DNA from: Actinidia chinensis
Lineage: Eukaryota; Streptophyta; Magnoliopsida; Ericales; Actinidiaceae
Direction of reading: 5' to 3'
Length of the DNA stretch: 17,500 nt
Assembly: GCA_009663005.1 (NCBI GenBank)
Contig: VIGQ01000517.1
Span: 15,001-32,500, forward strand
The position numbers and the translations under genes were made by a program. Below the pieces are notes generated by a model. The model had not been told where the DNA came from, did not search any database, and worked only from the letters and a program-made list of their open reading frames with translations. Shown one piece after another: positions 8,608 to 16,353 of this stretch (positions within the stretch are counted from its first letter, which is position 1; the number at the start of each line of letters is the position of its first letter).

Positions 8608-8762
8608 TATGCTACCAGTCAACGATGGTGAGTTCTGGAACGAAGTAGAGCCAGTGGAGTTTTTTTGGGGTGTGCCATCATTCAGAAATGACTTAACTAT
8701 TATGGGCTACGCGAGTGGGAGACTGACAGTTTCTGTGATACTGGCAGTGACGCCACGGTAAA
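8608..8762 (+). pseudogene. DEG pseudogene, exon between Asp and Ser (right-arm copy)
   Basis: Reads LPVNDGEFWNEVEPVEFF, then SFRNDLTIMGY and GRLTVSV, before TAA near 8760. It is closer to the functional family in its first half than the left copy, because the 11-nt insertion is missing. It has lost the CAG acceptor found in the left arm (CTATGCAGCTATGC there, CTATGC here). Confidence 0.78.
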
Positions 8763-9145
8763 GATGACATGTAACTGCCCTTATTTCACAAAATTCCAGG
8801 GTTATACAAAGTAGAAAAATTCTCCCATTTACTATGTTTATAAACATCTAGTTCCTCCTCTTTTTAAGGAATTCAATTTGAAATCTCTCATTTTTCATTT
8901 GTACCGATCTCAAAAGGCTGAATAACATTTTTGTGGGTGACAAATTTGTGCAGAACATATTACGCACGTCAAAATTGTATGAATCTCAAAGGTTGGACAT
9001 AAAACATGACATGTTCTGGTAGTTAACAAACCACCCGCAATTCTCAATAGTCTTACTGTGAAGACATTCAAAACCTGGAGCTTTGCCAAACAGCCAATTG
9101 AATTTGGGTTGGGATTTTAGCTGACTTGAGTGTGCATCCAACATG

Positions 9146-9625
9146 GTTAATATTGCAAGGCAAATCGGACAATGTTTTATTGTTGATGATCAGCTAATGG
9201 GTTCATTTATCGCTACCAGTCACCACCTTATGTAACACGTCAATTCTAACATGTCGAAAAACATAAGAATTGATGGTTTCCACTCTTTAAAAACTCATTA
9301 GTTCAGGCTAATTAACCTAATTTTTAAAATGGGAACACAAGTGTTGCCACATTGAATAATTCTTAGATTGGGGCAGCCATTGAATCAGCAGGAAGCTCCA
9401 AATCAAGCTATTGAATACACCAAATAATCATTTACCCACCAAGTCATAACCCAATTCATTCACAATATCCCTCTACATATACACACATATACATAGAGAT
9501 ATATTTACATATAGTTAACATTCTAATCCCCAAACAAAGCAGTTCATATCAACACAAAAATAACAATTGAATAAAAAAAAATCAAAGCTTAATTTCACAA
9601 TCAAAGAATTAATATTAAACCTCAC
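9146..9625. other. Non-coding AT-rich interval
   Basis: Unique sequence just outside the right arm. It includes a TATACACACATATACATA-like purine/pyrimidine alternating stretch near 9475-9515. No coding region or repeat partner was recognised. Confidence 0.5.
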
Positions 9626-9750
9626 CGGAAATTATACTCTTCTAATCTGATATCAAAACTCTCCTGTGAGTTCTTCTCGATTTTGTCCTCTCTCGGGGTG
9701 GCTGCCCGATTGAGCCAAAAAAATTGTCTAAATTTCACTTTTCCCCCCAT
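9626..9750 (-). CDS. Unrecognised short open exon, minus strand
   Basis: From ATG at 9750 the minus strand is open for 41 codons (MGGKVKFRQFFWLNRAA..., then a charged stretch rich in E, K and R) up to CG|GTGAGG at 9626-9625, a good splice donor. Reading through gives an immediate TGA. The charged composition and the donor make a first exon possible. No partner exon was identified, so a chance frame is equally likely. Confidence 0.2.
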
Positions 9751-9866
9751 GGTTTAAATAAATTACATTTTGACCCCCAAAATAATATCGTTATTATGTT
9801 TTTGTCAATAAAATAAAGCACGAGTCTCACATTCACTATCTACGATTTTGTTCAAACTAGCAATAC

Positions 9867-9897
<31 letters not shown>

Positions 9898-9922
9898 TCC
9901 ATTTGTAGCTAAAAATTGACTT

Positions 9923-10099
9923 TTAATATCCTTCTCTATTTTTTGCCGCCGACATCTTCTCCACCCCCTCACTAAGCGCCGGACGTTGATCAGCCTCCGC
10001 TAGCGACTCCAGCTCCGTTAATCTCGTCGAGGATCTGAACCCGTATTCGAGGGACGTGAGGGGGTTGAGTTTTCGGATGGAGATATTCAGATTTTTCAT
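9923..10099 (-). CDS. Unrecognised 58-residue ORF in a GC-rich island
   Basis: Minus-strand ATG at 10099 to TAA at 9925-9923. The protein begins MKNLNISIRKLNPLTSLEYG and continues with a charged, partly helical-looking stretch ending in AAKNREGY. It lies in a sharply GC-richer island within AT-rich DNA, and composition alone makes a real exon plausible. The same island on the plus strand ends in TTCAG|GTAAAT at 10113-10123, so it could instead be an untranslated first exon of a plus-strand transcript. I do not recognise the protein. Confidence 0.3.
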   Translation of the reverse strand: MKNLNISIRKLNPLTSLEYGFRSSTRLTELESLAEADQRPALSEGVEKMSAAKNREGY

Positions 10100-10680
10100 G
10101 AGATGATAAAATTCAGGTAAATTAGGATGATTGTTTACGAGTTCAATTGCAAAAGTTTTGTTACAGGTTGTGAACTCTCTTTTATTTCACAAAACTTGTC
10201 AGTATATTGCTTGTACATCACGCGAGTTTTTCTGTTTGTATTTCTTTGATGTGATGTATTCCCTATTTGTTTGCTGAATGGGGATTCGTTTTACGGATGA
10301 TGTGCCTCCGTTTTGTCTGCTACGAGACTGGGGGAGGAATTATTGTGCCCGCTAGCTTGCTTTGGGTGGGACATTTGATCAAATGGGTGGCTTGCACGAT
10401 GTATTTCTACAATTGCAAAGAGCCAAGTCTGGAGATTGTTGAAGAGAACTAGGAAGCAAAAGCAGAACCTACTGATGGAGAAACACCACTTACGAGCAGA
10501 AGAAGCCAGAAGCAGAATCTCTTGATGTTTAGACTACTTCACTGGTTTTCTCATTTTAGTTATTAAGATGTTTTGTTCTGATGGATATCTTTCCAAAAGA
10601 GACATTGAGGATTGCTCTCATTTATCTTCATTGCTCCATGTAAAGTGTAGTCACAAAATCTGCTATAAATTCATTACCGT
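10100..10680 (+). other. Possible plus-strand transcript remnant, unrecognised
   Basis: After the donor-like GTAAAT near 10118 and an acceptor-like TTACAG near 10168, a mixed-composition stretch includes a 61-residue frame at 10267-10452 with no known domain. A different frame in the same stretch reads LALGGTFDQMGGLHDVFLQL after a stop, which looks protein-like but is not recognised. It may be an exon of a decayed gene. No firm function. Confidence 0.2.
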
Positions 10681-11251
10681 CATGTGAAAATTTCATTTGT
10701 TTCCCTTCTCCTTGTCAAAAATAAATACCCCAAACCAAATTCCAAGCCCTTTACATAAAAATCCTCTCATCTCTTAGAAATTGTTCAAAAAAAAAACAGA
10801 GACAAACAGCTACATCATCTCCATGGCAAGCAACTGTAAACTACACAAAAGGAAACACAAACGTTATCTTAGGAGTCCATTGCCAATTCTACTTGTATTA
10901 TCGAATATTGTTCTCTTCTCTGACTACAATGTAACATCTCATCAGCAAAAAAAAATCCTGATCAGAACCTTTAGAAGGATAGAGGAAAACCACGTAGTAT
11001 ATTAATTTAAGACAAAAGAAAACACCAGTGAGAAAGCCTCAAATGAGGACTAAGCACGAAGAAATGAGAGAGACATGGCTCATTGAATCAGCAACGCTTG
11101 TAAAATCCAAATTGAATAAGGCTAAAATATCGATTAGAAAATAAACATCAACAAATCCATCCAGCATCAAATACGACCAATCACAACAAAACTCAACAAC
11201 TTTAGCCTTCAATTCCCCCTCCAAACTACCCATTTGCCATTTAAACAACAT
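10681..11251. other. AT-rich interval with two small doubtful ORFs
   Basis: A plus-strand frame from ATG at 10823 (good CCATGGCA context; basic MASNCKLHKRKHKRYLR, then hydrophobic residues) runs to 11005. A minus-strand frame at 11251-11039 reads MGSLEGELKAKVVEF after an earlier ATG. Neither has a known domain or flanking gene structure, so I leave both uncalled. Confidence 0.3.
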
Positions 11252-12146
11252 GTAATTCTTTTTTTATATATATTTAATACCTCTAATTCTTAATTTTTTT
11301 TTTAAACTTTTACTTCCGATTTTTATATAAAAAAAAAATTTATGATAAAATTTTATAATTTCTTTTAATCTTAATTTTTTATAAAAGAAAAAAATAGGGA
11401 TTAAAAAAAAATATGGATCAAAATTTATAATATTTTTTAAAATTTTCCTCTCAATTTAATAAAATTTAATACCAAAACTAATTAACATAATTTGTTTTTA
11501 AACACTAAATCAAAATTTTAGAGATTTGTTTTTGAGATTATCCCTTGAAATTATAATGTATTTTTTAGTAGTTTGGCTTTATCATAAAAACACATAAGAA
11601 AAATATAACTTTAACATATCAATACAGTAATAAATTAACACATTAATTATAATTTTTTTGAAAAATTGTCATATCATTGTACAAATGAATAAAAAATAAT
11701 CGCATAAATCTAACTTAATACCTGCAATTTTTAGGTGAACAAATGAATAAAAATTATTCATTTGGTAATCTACTTTTTCAGTCTTTTCTAACCGAGAGGC
11801 CGATGAGTTATTGTGAAAAAGTGACTACTAGAAAAAATAAAAGATATTTTTTACCTATATTTACTGAAATCTAGTGAGGTTGATGTGAACAATCTTTTTT
11901 CTTCCAATTTTGGTGATTGTACCCGAACCAAAACAAAGGAATTTTTTTTTATAAAATGATAACCAAAGGTGAAAGTAAAGAAATTAAAAAAAATTATCAA
12001 TTTTTTCTTAATAAATACCAAGGATATGGTATTAAAAAAACAATTAATAGGTGAGAAGAGATGAGAGAAGGTATAGTTGGCAAAAATTTTTGAAAACAAG
12101 TCACATCATCACACCCCGTGTCAAGGGTTAGGAAAAATAGCTCTAT
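11252..12146. other. Very AT-rich non-coding sequence
   Basis: Dominated by A and T homopolymer runs, especially 11260-11720. No coding region or clear terminal repeats were seen. Possibly a decayed AT-rich transposon or matrix-attachment-like DNA; nothing decisive. Confidence 0.5.
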
Positions 12147-12251
12147 GTAAACAATAACTCTTTTTTAGTTGATAATGTCAACATTTTTTCATGATTTATA
12201 CAAGTCCTACCAATTTTCAAATGATTTCAATTGTTTAGTTCTCAGCGCAAA
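12147..12251 (+). repeat. Third copy of the axis-flanking repeat, left part
   Basis: The stretch AATAACTCTTTTTTAGTTGATAATG onwards, through TTTTCAAATGATTTCAATT to GCGCAAA, matches 6090-6200 directly and the reverse complement of 6368-6440. The copy is interrupted at 12251 by the LTR retrotransposon and resumes at 16232. It ends with CAAA, repeated just beyond the element. Confidence 0.85.
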
Positions 12252-12826
12252 TGTTGTGCCCAAAACGAGTTACCAGTTACTCTACAACTCATCAACCCAC
12301 ACACAAGACACGATTTACGTGGTTTCGGCCAAACAAATGCCTCGTCCACTACATGGATCTGATAATTCACATCACAGAAATGAATTACAAGAAATACAGA
12401 GGAGGAGATCACACTCGACTCACTCACCTCTCTATCTCTCATTCTTGCTCTCTGCTCACAGCCTCTCTGTACTCCTTAACAGAATTCCGCCTGCCCCACT
12501 CTCCTGTTCTTTCTCCTACAACCATCTCTAGTTATAGACCACAGACAGAGGGGATGAGCTCATGGCTTGAGCTCACATGGCTGAGCTCATTCAGCAATCC
12601 ATTGTTGACCATAGAGTAGGGAGGGCGCCTTCCGTCTTCAACTCTTTCGCGCCTCCTCTACTGGCTTCTGTCAGAGCATCTCTTTCCCTCTCTCTCTTCT
12701 CCTCTCCCTCGCCGTCTTCTTTCCTTTCTCATTCTATTTACATTAGAAGGACTGAGTTTATGGGGCTTCCACTTTGGGCTTGGGCTTGGAACCTTGGGCC
12801 TTCAATTTTGGGGCTGGACTTCCACA
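12252..12826 (-). repeat. 3' LTR of the copia element
   Basis: About 575 bp, aligned along its length to 15659-16231. Shared landmarks are TGTGYCC..AAAACGAGTT, GATCTGATAATCACATC-like words, the CACTC..CTCACCTCTCT run, CAGACAGAGGGGATGA and the terminal GGGCTGGACTTCC. It has extra GAGCTC-containing sequence near 12556-12590 (three GAGCTC sites, one in the other LTR). Its TATA region is degraded (GTTATAGA). Confidence 0.92.
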
Positions 12827-12843
12827 ATCTCACCCCTCAGCCC
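12827..12843 (-). other. Polypurine tract next to the 3' LTR
   Basis: On the minus strand GGGCTGAGGGGTGAGAT lies directly before the LTR start TGTGGAAG. This is the expected position and composition for the plus-strand primer of reverse transcription. Confidence 0.7.
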
Positions 12844-12921
12844 ATTTTGGAGGGTAATCTGATCCGCTCCCCCGTAAGGATCTGCAGACTTGCATCCGAG
12901 ATTCTTGCCCTCACAATGGGC

Positions 12922-12956
<35 letters not shown>

Positions 12957-13119
12957 TCTTAGGTTGCCTTGCTCCCCCCTCATCCCCCTCACCGGAGAGC
13001 TCCACAAAGTAACAATCACTTTGTGAGTCTTCCGTGGCTCCCTCACCCCCCCCCCCCCCCCCTCTTCTCTCCTCTTGTGTAGCACATGCTGAAGAGATCA
13101 TTGCCACTAATCAAATCGA

Positions 13120-13150
<31 letters not shown>

Positions 13151-13300
13151 CCTGTCATTTACACTTTCAAACAACTTTTTCGAATCGACTTTGTCTCCTT
13201 CCTCCTGGACTTTTCTATGACATCCTGCACTGGCTGCACTGGTCTTTTCTGTCAGACTTCCGCACGTGTCTCAAAGCATCTCCTTTCGTAACCACTCTGG
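12844..13300 (-). pseudogene. 3' internal remnant of the copia element
   Basis: Follows the gag-pre-integrase region. One frame reads KRVSFALDLISGNDLF, and others are glycine- or charge-rich. A C run at 13047-13062 lies here. No integrase core (DDE), reverse transcriptase (YVDD) or RNase H motifs occur between this point and the LTR, so the polymerase part is missing entirely rather than just mutated. Confidence 0.6.
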
Positions 13301-13419
13301 CTCATCAGTGTCCTCTGCGCTTGCTTTGTGTGCTGTGTGCACCTGTTGCTTTTCCCTTGTCCATTCTTCCGTCTTATATCACGGGACCCATGTCGGACAG
13401 CACTCTTCTGTCCTGGACA

Positions 13420-13700
13420 TTCCCCTCCAGTCGATATAGTCCTTTGATCTTCCTTCCCCTCAGCATCTCTCTGTGTTCCTTTGGAAATTCTCAAGATTCC
13501 TCCCTTACTGGCAATGCTGCAACCCATTTGAATCAGCATTCCGATGGACTCAAATTCTTCCGTTTTGGCACATGGCCGTACCGGCGGTCACGTTACCGAC
13601 CTCCGTCTGCCATGCGTAAACCGGACTGTTCCTTTGCCAAAACTTGTTCGTCGTGTGTTCGTCATCCGTACAGTCCCTCGCATGCTGCGTAGTAGAGAAC
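13420..13700 (-). pseudogene. Copia gag-pre-integrase region, frameshifted
   Basis: Minus-strand pieces include GKGTVRF, the ESIGML stretch (family: NLISIGML), ASKGGILRISKG and a word close to GLYRLEGNV. Together these are the typical string before the integrase zinc finger in copia polyproteins. They fall in different frames, so several indels are present. Confidence 0.8.
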
Positions 13701-13714
13701 ATCTTCCTATCTCT

Positions 13715-13905
13715 ACAAAGTGGTAGGCACTTCCTAATCCAATACCCAGTCCTGATTCATCATCTGCCCTATGATACATGATGCATCATTATCTGAATCT
13801 GTCATCACTGATGCCGATGCTGATGCTGTCTCTGAAGACTGAATCTGTGCTTTATAACTTTGGGCAATTCCTCTTCATATGCCCTCTTGGTCATACAGAA
13901 AAAAC
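13715..13905 (-). pseudogene. Copia zinc knuckle and protease motif remnants
   Basis: GHMKRNCPKL (about 13895-13860) is the second half of a gag CCHC knuckle; the first cysteines are frameshifted. About 110 bases on, WVLD followed by GSAYH (about 13750-13720) corresponds to the retroviral-type aspartic protease start WVLDSGSSYH, with one base missing at the serine. Confidence 0.75.
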
Positions 13906-13954
13906 CCTTAAACTGCGACCCCTTATTGTGACCTCGGCCGTCCTCTCCCTCCCA

Positions 13955-14404
13955 TTATTCCTCTGTTGACCTCGACCTCTTGCCCCTGCTTCCGCTGAGA
14001 TTAGGCCTGCGACTCACTCTCGCTCTGTCATGCCCATCTCTTTCTTTCCGTGCTTTCTTCGTTGAAACAGGGCATCCCTTGCCTGTACTCAAAGTCAACT
14101 TCCATCCTGCGCGGAATTTACTGAGAGAAACCACACCAATGTTCTTGCCCAACTTTCCTGGTAAAGAACTCAGAAGTAGTAAGCCTGCTTTCTCGTCAAA
14201 TGGAGGTCTATACTGGCCACTGGGTTTGACCAAATTCTGGAACTCGTCGCTCGTATGTTCCGCCACCGTCCTCTCTGTAGTTTCAAGTTCACAAGCCTCC
14301 TTCATCAATAAGGCCTTGTTTCCAAATGTCTTCGCTTGGTACAATCTTCTCCAATTTGGTCCATAAATCGTAAGCACTCGTCTCTTGTCTACGTGGTGGA
14401 ACAC
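13955..14404 (-). pseudogene. Copia gag, central part
   Basis: A 149-codon frame with YQAKTFGNKALLMK, VAEHTSDEFQNLV, LLLLSSLPGK and KLTLSTGK. These are hallmarks of the copia gag (UBN2) domain: 'YQAKTS.NKALLMKKL', 'VAEHTSEFQNLVNQ' and 'LLLLSSLPESW'. Gag forms the particle that packages the element's RNA. Small indels have altered stretches between these motifs. Confidence 0.88.
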
Positions 14405-14466
14405 CTCGTGTCCAATGGCACTTCCTCGATTAGCACCTATTGTTTCGAGTTCTTTTTATTCATTCC

Positions 14467-14703
14467 TCAATCCTTCCTTCTTTTCTTTTTCTGTAGGTTT
14501 CTCTCCTTTATTCTCCAAAGGATCATGCAAATCTTTACAGAATAGATGTCTTCCATCCTTGGTTTCCCATAGGGCGTAATTATCGCTGAAAGCATAATCA
14601 TAGCTCCCAAATTACGACTCCGCCAGCTTAACTTTTCTACAATAGAAGGCAAAATATCAGAAACCGACCCCGCCGGATGGATCCGACGGCCGAGAAAACT
14701 CAT
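14467..14703 (-). pseudogene. Copia gag, N-terminal part
   Basis: A frame starting at ATG 14703 includes DILPSIVEKL. A neighbouring frame reads SDNYALWETKDGRHLFCKDL, corresponding to the gag start 'NY..WKTRMEDLLFCKDLHDPLE'. It is separated from the central part by a frameshift near 14405-14466. Confidence 0.75.
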
Positions 14704-14739
14704 GAAAGGGCTTTTCCGTCGAAATCAGACTCTTCTCTG

Positions 14740-14920
14740 CGACCCAAATTGATCAAATCAAAACTTTCAAAGGGACTAAATTGAATTTTAATTTTTTCAG
14801 GGACCTAATTGCAAATTTGGGCCAAAACTCCAGGGGCTAAATTGCCAATTTTCCCAACTTTAAGGACCAATTGAAAATATCAGAAAATTTAGGGACCAAA
14901 AGTGTATTTTCCAACTTTCG
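14740..14920 (-). repeat. Degenerate GGGACTAAATTG-type reiterations in the leader
   Basis: Words of the form GGGACCTAATTGCAAATTT, GGGGCTAAATTGCCAATTT, AAGGACCAATTGAAAAT and TTTAGGGACCAAAAGTG recur at about 30-40 bp spacing. They look like a decayed tandem repeat in the untranslated leader between PBS and gag. Confidence 0.6.
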
Positions 14921-15091
14921 GTCAACGGCTAGTCAATGGTCAACGTTGACCATTCAACGGTCCAATGTTGACCAGTCAACGTTCAACGCGCTGGTCAAAT
15001 AATTGACGCGGCTTGCGGCTGGTCAAACAGTCAACGGCTCAGAGTTGACCGGCTAGCGGCTCGGGTAAACGGTCAACGGCTCTGGGTTGAC
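14921..15091. promoter_or_regulatory. Dense TTGAC/GTCAA (W-box core) array
   Basis: In about 170 bp I count eight GTCAA and five TTGAC pentamers, often as GGTCAACGGCT or GTTGACC. TTGAC is the core of the W-box bound by plant WRKY factors, and several copies carry the full TTGACC/TTGACT form. Whether this array controls the element is inference; it lies downstream of the LTR promoter, in the leader. Confidence 0.7.
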
Positions 15092-15320
15092 TGGATCGGC
15101 GCGGAAATGGCGCGGCTTGGCGCGCGGCTCGACACGCGGCTCAGCGCGGCTCACGCGTGGATCGGCTTGCTGGCGCGTGGGACGCGTGTCAGCGACTGGC
15201 CGCATTCGCCCAGCGCTGTTCAGGGCACGTGCGGGCCGTGGCGGTTGGTGGCTGCGAGTTTGCCGCCACTTCGCGGGCGCGTGTTGGGCGCGTGCGGCCC
15301 CGATGGCATGCGCGTGGGCG
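15092..15320. other. CpG-rich block in the element leader
   Basis: Strongly GC-rich, with many CG dinucleotides in reiterated words such as GGCGCGG, CGCGGCTC and GCGCGTG. It contrasts sharply with the flanking DNA. Long open frames in several phases here follow from the lack of AT-rich stop codons and are not credible genes. Confidence 0.75.
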
Positions 15321-15322
15321 CG

Positions 15323-15412
15323 GTCTTCCTTCCTCTCTTTTCCTCTTTCTTTCCTCTTTTACTCCTTCCCTTTCTCTTTTCTTCCTTTCTTTTCCCTTTC
15401 AATCTCAGACCG
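15323..15412. repeat. Pyrimidine-rich tract
   Basis: About 90 bases almost entirely C and T (TTCCTTCCTCTCTTTTCC-like), purine-rich on the element's sense strand. It lies between the PBS and the CpG-rich block. Confidence 0.8.
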
Positions 15413-15643
15413 TCTTCACAACCTCTCGCGCGCGTGTGCCGCGTGGTCTTACGCTCCCACCTTCAAATCGGCGCGTGAGGGCCTCGTTTGGGAGTCCGAT
15501 TTTTGACTCCGTTTGGTGCTGAAGCTTCGTATCGAACCGAAGGTGATGGTAATGCTCAAATCTCAGTTTTGGAGCAATTCAATTTGGTTAGAATTCGAAG
15601 ATGTACTCCGGTGGCACTCCGGTGCTCTCCGTGACTCGAATTT

Positions 15644-15657
15644 GGGCTCTGATACCA
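15644..15657 (-). other. Primer binding site (initiator Met tRNA)
   Basis: On the minus strand TGGTATCAGAGCCC starts one base after the 5' LTR ends in ACAACCA. It is complementary to the 3' end of plant initiator methionine tRNA, the usual primer of Ty1/copia elements, and it fixes the element's orientation. Confidence 0.93.
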
Positions 15658-15658
15658 A

Positions 15659-16231
15659 TGGTTGTGTCCCAAAACGAGTTCAACAGTCACTCTACCAACT
15701 ACCAACATCAACCCACCCACAAAACAAGATTTTTTTACGTGTTTCGCCAACAATGCCTACGCCACGTAGGAGAAGGATCTGATAATCACATCCACAGAAA
15801 GGAAATTTTTACAATAAATACAGCGGAGGGAGATCACACTCCTCACTCACCTCTCTAAATCTCTCAAGTCTTGCTCGCTCTGCTACAGCCCTCTGTACTC
15901 TTACAGATTTCTCGCCTGCCCACTCTCTGTGCTTTCTCCTACAAAAACCATCTCTATTTATAACCACAGACAGAGGGGATGACTCAGGCTGAGCTCATTC
16001 ATGCATCCAGTGTTGACCATGGAGGAGGGAAGGAGCGCCTTCCGTCTTCAACTCTTTCGTTTCGGCCCTCCTCTGACTGCTTCTGTCAATCATTCTCTTC
16101 CCATCTCCTCTTCTCCTCTCCGTCTTCTTTTCTTCCTCATTCTATTTACATTAGAGAATGAGTTATGGGCTTCCACTCTCCTTTTGGGCTTGGCTTGGAA
16201 CTTGGGCCTCATTTGGGCTGGACTTCCAACA
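15659..16231 (-). repeat. 5' LTR of the copia element
   Basis: About 573 bp, TG...CA on the minus strand. It contains an intact TATA-box sequence, TATAAATAG (minus strand, 15962-15954), which is degraded in the other LTR and is the likely original promoter. Numerous small indels separate it from the 3' LTR, so the insertion is not recent. Confidence 0.92.
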
Positions 16232-16353
16232 CAAACAACATAGGAACTAATCGTTTACTTCATTGAAATTTTCGATCAGCGGCTTCTTTCATATTCCTCT
16301 TGGTTGCCAGATCTTCATTCTGTGTCCAATAGAAAAGCGAAAAGGCAAAAATG
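16232..16353 (+). repeat. Third copy of the axis repeat, right part
   Basis: Begins CAAACAACATAGG, continuing the copy cut at 12251. It matches the reverse complement of 6327-6360 (CAAATAACATAGG), then runs on through the equivalent of the spacer at 6217-6326 to AAAGCGAAAAGGCAAAAATGA, where similarity ends. This gives an intact-site comparison for the retrotransposon insertion. Confidence 0.85.
16260..16319 (-). CDS. Possible terminal exon of an unidentified gene
   Basis: After a pyrimidine-rich run and acceptor CACAG (minus strand, ending at 16320) the frame reads NEDLATKRNMKEAADRKFQ followed by TGA. A diverged copy lies in the inverted-repeat spacer (6245-6289). The charged composition and duplicated acceptor suggest a genuine 3' exon. 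The retrotransposon would then sit in its 3' untranslated or downstream region. Family not recognised. Confidence 0.35.
   Translation of the reverse strand, partial: NEDLATKRNMKEAADRKFQ

Larger units (their letters stand above)
6327..9145 (-). repeat. Large inverted repeat, right arm
   Basis: About 2.82 kb, reverse complementary to 3486-6216. It differs from the left arm by a roughly 40-bp extra stretch near 6500-6540, a 33-base C run at 6824-6856, an imperfect tandem duplication at 8047-8182 and many small changes. After 9145 the similarity stops. The cassette it carries reads in the plus direction: zinc-knuckle fragment, LINE-like tail, then two DEG exons. The DEG serine exon is absent. 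Confidence 0.93.
12252..16231 (-). mobile_element. Minus-oriented gag-only Ty1/copia LTR retrotransposon
   Basis: About 3,980 bp bounded by two similar direct repeats that, on the minus strand, begin TGTTGGAAGTCC or TGTGGAAGTCC and end in ACAACCA or ACAACA. Next to the 5' LTR is TGGTATCAGAGCCC, the plant initiator-Met tRNA primer site, and next to the 3' LTR a purine-rich tract. The coding remnants, in minus-strand order, are copia-type gag, a CCHC knuckle, a DSG-type protease motif and gag-pre-integrase. Integrase, reverse transcriptase and RNase H are absent. Such short elements with gag but no polymerase are known as TR-GAG; they depend on autonomous partners. Many frameshifts and clear LTR divergence make it inactive now. 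CAAA flanks both ends (12248-12251 and 16232-16235), consistent with a decayed 5-bp target duplication. Confidence 0.92.

Noticed and set aside
3486..9145. Classic MULE with long terminal inverted repeats
   Set aside because: The arms nearly meet and contain all the content. I found no transposase and could not identify flanking 9-bp duplications at 3486 and 9145.
12169..12939. Several plus-strand frames of 120 codons or so
   Set aside because: They run through the LTR and its junction, antisense to the element, with no recognisable domain.
15087..15522. Three overlapping long plus-strand frames rich in Ala, Arg and Gly
   Set aside because: They lie in the untranslated leader of a minus-oriented retrotransposon and arise from its CpG-rich and pyrimidine-rich composition.
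12252..16231. Exact 5-bp target site duplication of the retrotransposon
   Set aside because: Only CAAA is shared exactly with canonical TG...CA ends. The fifth base differs, so I report it only as a decayed duplication.
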